This document shows positions 58,532 to 64,000 of a DNA stretch of 64,000 nucleotides, piece by piece. The translations under genes and the position numbers were made by a program. The notes under the pieces are model-generated. The model saw nothing but the letters and a program-made list of their open reading frames with translations, had not been told where the DNA came from and did no database searches. Each line of letters opens with the position of its first letter. Within the stretch, counting starts at the first letter, position 1. The stretch is from Sarcomyxa edulis (lineage: Eukaryota; Basidiomycota; Agaricomycetes; Agaricales; Mycenaceae), in assembly GCA_009761415.1 (NCBI GenBank), contig QUOL01000019.1:248001-312000 (forward strand). The letters are read 5' to 3'.

Positions 58532-59955
58532 ATGGAGAAGGACATCATAGTAAGTTTTGACTACCATTCGCAAGGCATAGTATCCACGACACTTACTTCA
58601 TTGTTGCTTAGCCGTTGGCGCATACAATTTACGCTCAACTGTCTCATCGCAGCGATAGTTATCCAACGCAACATGAATACACTGAACTAAAGGATCTCAT
58701 AGAACGTGGGGAACAGACCCTTGCAATGTGGAATGTCCAAATAGCCCAAGCAGACGCCGCTGGCGATCTTCTCGACTTTTTATATCTCAGTTCTCGACAT
58801 TCCGTCCTCAAGAAACAAATAGAATCTTACGCCAACATTGTTGCGCGAATCCGAAAAGTTCCAACGGAATCTTACACCGACATCGTTGCACCCATCCGAA
58901 AAATTCCGACAGAAATTTGGACAGAAATTTTGCTTCTCGCCGTCAAGGCCAAGGTCGCCCGAACTGAGTTGTGTCTAGACACTATGATGGCAATATATGA
59001 AACGTGCTGGTGCTGGAAGCAAATTCTACTGGATTCGAAAAGCCTTTGGTCCATCCAGGTTGACCTCAGGAAAGACTCGCACAACATCACTCGCCGACTT
59101 TCGCGCATCGAAGTCGCGTTGTCTCGAACTCCAAAAGGCACGCTTCCCCGATTGTCTATCATCGCCACTGGACGTATCTCCGAAGTTGAAGACTTCTTCA
59201 TCTCCCGCTATGATAAGCTTGTATCTCTCGATTTGACTTGCCCAATCGACACCCTCCCACTCTTTTTCTCCAGAAGCTCCTTTCCTTTGCTAGAGGAGCT
59301 GCGCCTTCATATAGACCCTCGCTCCCGCCGTCACCCCGGGGGTCGTCACCGTATAGACGAATTGTCGATACCAGTCTTCGACGAACCCTCCCTAAACGCG
59401 CCTAATCTTAGACGTGTAACCTTGATCGCCTCGGATGATAACAATCCATTCAACATGCGAAAACTGCATCTTCCTTGGTCGCAGCTTCTCTATCTGAAAA
59501 TATCGGGCCTTCGTCTTTCTGATGCTGGTTATAGAGTGTTCGGGCTCTGTCAAAACCTCGAAGAGTGCTCTTTCACTTTCCAGCCCTGGCCCGGGTGGAT
59601 CTATCTCTCGGATGAGGAGGAACACGACGAACAACCTGATGCTGGAGCTATCCAACCTACACTTCCCAGACTCAAAAAGTTGAAAATCGTTTCCATCTCA
59701 GATCAGCAGATGGAGGTTTTCTTTCGACGAGTACGATTGCCTTCCCTCACGGAGTTGCGTATTGGCAACACTAGATATGACAACTGGCTTCGCCCCGAAA
59801 TTGTGGCTGAATTTCCTACCTTTGTCTGTCTGCAGAGGCTGGCAATCACCAAGTATTCTATGCCACCAACTAGGAACGGGCTCCTAGCCTTGATCGAACT
59901 TGCGCCATCCTTCAAGGAGCTGGACACGTCGAAGCTAGACAACCCCACGCCGTAA
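58532..59955 (+). CDS. F-box-like protein with leucine-rich C-terminal part
   Basis: Two exons (58532-58549, 58612-59955) give 453 residues. The tiny first exon supplies the only good ATG (MEKDII); without it the first ATG would cut into the coiled-coil start. A helical N terminus (ELKDLIERGEQTLAMWNVQIAQ) leads to the F-box core IRKIPTEIWTEILLLAV, whose Pro-Thr-Glu-Ile-Trp signature is typical of basidiomycete F-box proteins. Irregular leucine-rich repeats follow (SFPLLEELRLHI, LNAPNLRRVTLIA, LPWSQLLYLKISG, LPRLKKLKIVSI, LPSLTELRIG). Such proteins recruit targets to an SCF ubiquitin ligase; the target is unknown. A 19-residue duplication sits just before the F-box. Confidence 0.75.
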
Positions 59956-60449
59956 TCCGCACCATTGCTGCCCTCCGCTAAAACACCTAGCATCTAACGA
60001 ACAAGGCGAACTGAATGTTTCATTGATCACGCTACAAACCTCGTCGAGACTGTTGTGGCGAAGCCGAAGGACGTACCACAGCATTTCTCTACCTAAAACT
60101 TTCTTCCTCGTTTACTTGATCTCTGATATTTCCAGATTCGGTGTATCAGCCATACACACGATTCGACCCTCTTTCTTACCCCTTCGTACTCCTGCCGCCC
60201 ATGCATCACCGATTGCCCTTCTGCTGTCCCTTTTTTCCCGACACATATGATACCTTATCGCTCCGCTTTCCATGCCAGCAAGTGTTTGTCTTCTAGTCTC
60301 TCAATCCTTGCCCGTACAAAATTATACCTTGCCCGTACAAAATTGTACTTATCATACTATGTTCTCCTGTCCCTGGTGTCCGTCGTACTATACATGATTT
60401 GGTCTGTCTCAAATGATACTATAAATGGTACATCCGTAAAGCTGTCTGG
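59956..60449. other. Convergent spacer with short tandem repeat
   Basis: No gene is supported. It holds the 21-base tandem repeat listed separately. Confidence 0.45.
60306..60347. repeat. 21-base tandem duplication
   Basis: Two adjacent copies starting CCTTGCCCGTACAAAATT differ at one position (ATA versus GTA near the unit end). Confidence 0.7.
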
Positions 60450-61733
60450 TCATTCCAAGATGGGATCATAAGGCAGAAGAAAAAGACGGTATGTCTTGTC
60501 TCGTTTGATGTCTTTTGCTAGTTGCTTCCTCTCTTCAGCTTCTGCTTTGATGCTCTCCTTCTTCCGCTTCTCCCCTTCCTTGAATTCATGTTTAATCCTC
60601 CGGTTGTCTGCTCTACGCTCTCTGCGTACCTGTTTGCGACACTTTGCACTCTCCCGTCTACCCACCTCGTGTACCTTGCGCTTTCTTGAATTGCACGAAC
60701 GTTCATAGCCTGGATCGGGCAGCGTAGATGACCCTGGTGAAAGAGGTGGCGAGACGACAGAAGAGGGACGCGAGAGTTGCGTTTTGTGAGACTCTTGTTC
60801 ATAGTCGAGATTCGGAAGGATCCCTTTCCTATATCCACTGATTTGGGTTTGGCCTCGCCCTAATACGACATCAATCCTACGAGGATGAAAGAAGTGCTAC
60901 ATGCAAGGTCAATGACAATGAACTAGATGGAATGAAAAATCGACGAACGTGATTCCACTGCGCGATAAGGGAACAAACAGGCTGTTCTCTCCGTCTCTTT
61001 ATGCCAGCCTTGACAGCGTTTGACAGAAGCATGCCTGATGAAGCAGAGGGTTATTATTCCGTGACGACCGACACACTCTGAGCTTACCAGTCAACCCTAC
61101 TGTAAGAGCCAGAGGTACAACGGATGCTGTGATGATTTCGCTATTGGAAAGCGTAGCACACTTCCGGATATCAGTCAGAAACCTGCACAGATATCGTGGT
61201 TGAGCTAGGGAACGACAGAACGATTGCATACTACGATCTTACTTGACCCAATCGCCTTGATTTACGTCATGGGTCGCAAAGAAGTGCGTCCGCAAAGGGG
61301 ATGGTGGAGGTAGCAAAGGAAAGCCACTATCAAGAAACTTGCCCTTAGCGATGAGATACGCCGGTGGAAAATGGTTGTAAGATAGATTGTCGGGAAGTGG
61401 TCTGTAGAAAGGTGCAGGGTGTGGTGGAGGAGGGGCGACCGACACTCGTCGAGGTATGTCTTGCAGAGGTAGATTTGGAAGAGGGTTATTCAGGGAGGGA
61501 AGAGAGGATAAAGAAACAGAATGATGGGGACGAGGAGGGATAGGAGGAGGTCTCAGTTCACTGACGGTACGTCTATTCGCCAGGCCTTTTCTGTTATCAA
61601 CGTTTTCTCTTGGCCGGGCCGTTTCCATCTCTTCGTATGGCGGTGGGTCCACAGAAAAAGATGGTGAACGGCGACGGGAGGTACTAGGGAAAGGATAAAT
61701 TTCCATCTGGAGCGGGTCAGTAAGGATAACCAT
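60450..61733 (-). CDS. Conserved fungal protein of unknown function
   Basis: Four exons (61243-61733, 61088-61182, 60949-61034, 60450-60896) give 372 residues. The N-terminal half is Pro/Ser-rich and probably disordered (DPPPYEE, PPPIPPRPHH, APPPPHPAPFYRPLP). A conserved core follows: FFATHDVNQGDWVKFLTDIRKCATLS, ITASVVPLALTVGLTGMLLSNAVKAGIK, then HHFFHPRRIDVVLGRGQTQISG. The C terminus is strongly basic and coiled-coil-like (RRERRADNRRIKHEFKEG to ERKQLAKDIKRDK). I recognise the core as recurring in agaricomycete genomes without a name. I chose ATG 61733 because a stop lies upstream in frame; ATG 61706 is the alternative. Confidence 0.65.
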
Positions 61734-62914
61734 TGGGAAAGCAGAGTTATGAGCGCGCAAGGACAGTTGGTTTGATACACTTTATAATATGCAAGAGTCT
61801 GGCTGCGGAAAAGTGATGGATCCAGGGTCTACGGTCACGGATAGCCGGGCTGTGTATCGGTTATAATAAAGCTGTGCGCAACTTGAAGGCTTTCGCGCAC
61901 TCGTCTGCTTCCAACGACCGACTACAATGAATATGCAGTCTCGGAAAGCTCTCATGAAATATGGACAGAATATTCAAGGTGAATTATTTCGAGATCACGG
62001 AGCAACAAAAACTTGAAACTAGATTTGTGGGACAAGAGATATAAGGGAGGCGTAGAGTTGACTCACATGGACGCAACTACGAGAAGGTATACGCAGCAAT
62101 GTTCTCGAAACAATGATTAGGCTCAAGGTAGATATCCCATAACCGATTCCTGAATTACTGGCGGCGTAGATACCCGGGACGACTCGAATAGACAAAAATT
62201 TGAGTACGAGCTTGGGCCACAGGGTTCGGCCGACTTGCCACTAAGTAGGGTCGACGCGGAGGACGACAATTGGCATGCCGGTAGTTATATTGCAGCAGTG
62301 CAGCCTTTGTCGAGGTCGATACTCAGCGAAGCAGAAAGGGTCTGTCTGCCCAATCTTGGTTGGCGATCGTCAGTCATCAGAGCATGGTGAGTTGCCTGTA
62401 GGTACATGTTCCCTGAACCTAGTGACATGGAAAAATAAGTATCTGCCCTTCGAAAAGCTCTCTTGTACAAATATCATTAGAGAGCAAAACTGCAATGACT
62501 GCACAACGTACTAAGTTACATATTTTTCCGACTTGAGATGAATGTGATGGTGGTTCTGGTTCAAGAGCTTCTTCGGAGTCTGCCGCCGCCGCAGCAGAGC
62601 GCAGTACAAAGATCATTTGCTATTTATAACAATCAAAGCGCCCACTTGGACCTACACGAGTCCACAAACTTCCACTAGCTAGTTGCGCACCCCGCGACCT
62701 TATTAGACCACTGGGAAACACATTAAAAGAATTGTCCGGAATAGACAAATGCGGGTTCGATTGGTGTGAGTACGTCAGTAACAAATACATTGTTCTGCTC
62801 CATCGTCCAAGGGTAGTAAGGATATGTAGAATTATCGTCTATGATGGGTAAATGTAAGTAGATACGGGTAAAAAGCAAGCAAAGTGAATTAAACATGTTG
62901 AAAATCCCCCGTCC
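61734..62914. other. 1.2-kb region without a supported gene
   Basis: Promoter side of the preceding gene and 3' side of the next. Frames are short and lack motifs. Confidence 0.4.
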
Positions 62915-63991
62915 TTAGAGAGTTCCAAAGAAGACTCCAAAGAAGAAAAGCGCACCCGAAATCCACCAGGGATGGCACCTCGATATACCAGCGCTGGACC
63001 CCGATTTTGATTTCCCTATGGTACTTGACGCCACGGTGGAGACAGTACTAGGTGGAGGAGAACTGACAGTGATACTGATCATCTGTCTAAAGTCCTCGGT
63101 ATACGTCGTCCCATTGCCAACCGTACTATGGATATCGAAGGTAAATTGGAAACCAGAGGATTCTGTTGCGGCGGAATAGAAATTGTACCCAGCCATCTGG
63201 GGCAACGAGGAGTTTAAGGCAAGGTCTACCGTGCCAGAAACCGGAGGGGGATAATTGAATATGGCGCTCTCGTATGTCTCCATGAATACACGTGAAGGAT
63301 TACTATCATTGCGGACCTAAAGCAAATAGAACAATATACAATCAGTACCATGTTCGACTGACAAGAAGAATGCAACACACCGCAACAACAACGGTATGAG
63401 TTTGTGGCCCACCAGCCGTTGTAACGAAGTCCGTCCGACTCAAAGACGGCACAAATAGGACTTGGTCTTGGGCAATCTCATATCCGTCTCCACCATTATC
63501 AACTGTAACAGGTGTCGTTCCGTTGTCGATCTCGAACCAGAACTTGGAGATGGATTGATTTGCCTGGATAGGTACGACGAAACTGTACTTGTTGAGCGAG
63601 ACGCCTAACTGAGCTGACACGGGGGATGAAACAGTGGTTTTACCCGCGGAGGTCGTGTATCGTGTCATTCCAGTGCAGTTTTGTGCGGGGCCATATCGGT
63701 CACACCAGAGGATCTTTACTGTCTGGTTAGTGGATGTTTGTTGCGAGGCAGTGGTCGAAAGCTATATTATACGGCATAATCAGACAAGGAAGAAGGGTGC
63801 AGATGGGACAACTGACACGAAGGGAAGCTCTCAAGACCATCTGATTATTCTCAACAGTCAATTGAACAGCAGACACCTTGGCAGGAATGAGTGCGATTTC
63901 GTTCGTAAGAGTGACGTTCGAAGGAACGGTATTGATCATCCGTGCAAAGATCGTTTTACACGTTTCAGCAAACGTATCAGGTGATGTGAGT
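62915..63991 (-). CDS. 3' part of a secreted peroxidase-like, GPI-anchored protein (cut by the window end)
   Basis: Four exons are visible (63817-63991, 63381-63761, 62915-63316, with the 5' part beyond the window; 63991 is an acceptor site). They encode FAETCKTIFARMINTVPSNVTLTNEI, which resembles the last helix of fungal heme-peroxidase domains (FAxTCxxxFxRMxDTVP). A beta-rich region follows with repeated N-glycosylation sites (TNQTVKILWCDR, NCTG, DNGTTPVTVDN). The end is a Ser-rich stretch (GKSKSGSSAGIS) and a hydrophobic tail (WWISGALFFFGVFFGTL), as expected for GPI attachment. The heme ligands would lie upstream and cannot be checked here. Confidence 0.5.
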
Positions 63992-64000
63992 CTAAGATGA

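Noticed and set aside
1..64000. Transposons, CRISPR arrays, prophage or rRNA genes
   Set aside because: No transposase, reverse transcriptase, long terminal repeats, spaced repeat arrays or rRNA stretches were seen; only short tandem repeats occur.

Overview
The window is nuclear DNA of a filamentous basidiomycete, most likely an agaricomycete. Genes are dense and lie on both strands. They are broken by many short introns (mostly 50-65 bases, GT-AG with some GC-AG). The repertoire is typical of mushroom-forming fungi: a DUF6534-type membrane protein, an HGD-type kinase-like protein, an F-box/LRR protein, a siderophore acyltransferase and SurE-like secreted phosphatases. I assembled exons by hand from splice consensus, reading frame and family motifs. 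Where exon lengths are given they sum to an uninterrupted frame. No database search was run, so family names rest on recognised motifs.

Layout: 0.4-3.3 kb holds a kinase-like and a BTB gene. 3.5-7.5 kb holds a complete HMG-CoA reductase gene (minus). 7.5-10.1 kb has no supported gene. 10.1-18.5 kb is a SurE-like cluster: two minus-strand copies, a hydroxyornithine-acyltransferase-like gene (plus), a decayed fourth SurE copy and a third intact copy (plus). 18.6-24.7 kb holds an NmrA/EasG-like reductase, a Ybp1/glomulin-like protein and an NCS1 purine-cytosine permease. 25.4-28.8 kb encodes a 1058-residue protein with five identically spaced cysteine modules, the least explained gene here. 29-47.5 kb is housekeeping: an NFKBIL1-like protein, the NFX1/FAP1 zinc-finger protein, NAA15 and PDS5 from a shared 151-base promoter, carboxypeptidase S and a GNAT protein. 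48.4-53.7 kb holds an SREBP-type bHLH factor divergent from sphingolipid delta-4 desaturase. 53.7-64 kb holds the DUF6534 protein, an intron-containing tRNA-Arg(UCG), an F-box protein, an uncharacterised basic protein and the 3' part of a peroxidase-like gene cut by the window end.

How they work together: SREBP regulates sterol synthesis in other fungi, and HMG-CoA reductase, its classic target, lies 41 kb away, so a sterol regulator, a sterol enzyme and a sphingolipid enzyme are physically linked. PDS5 (cohesin) and NAA15 (NatA) share a promoter with an E2F-like site. The siderophore acyltransferase has paired GATA sites just upstream, as expected for iron-regulated genes. The SurE copies share intron positions and show local duplication, inversion, intron loss and decay.
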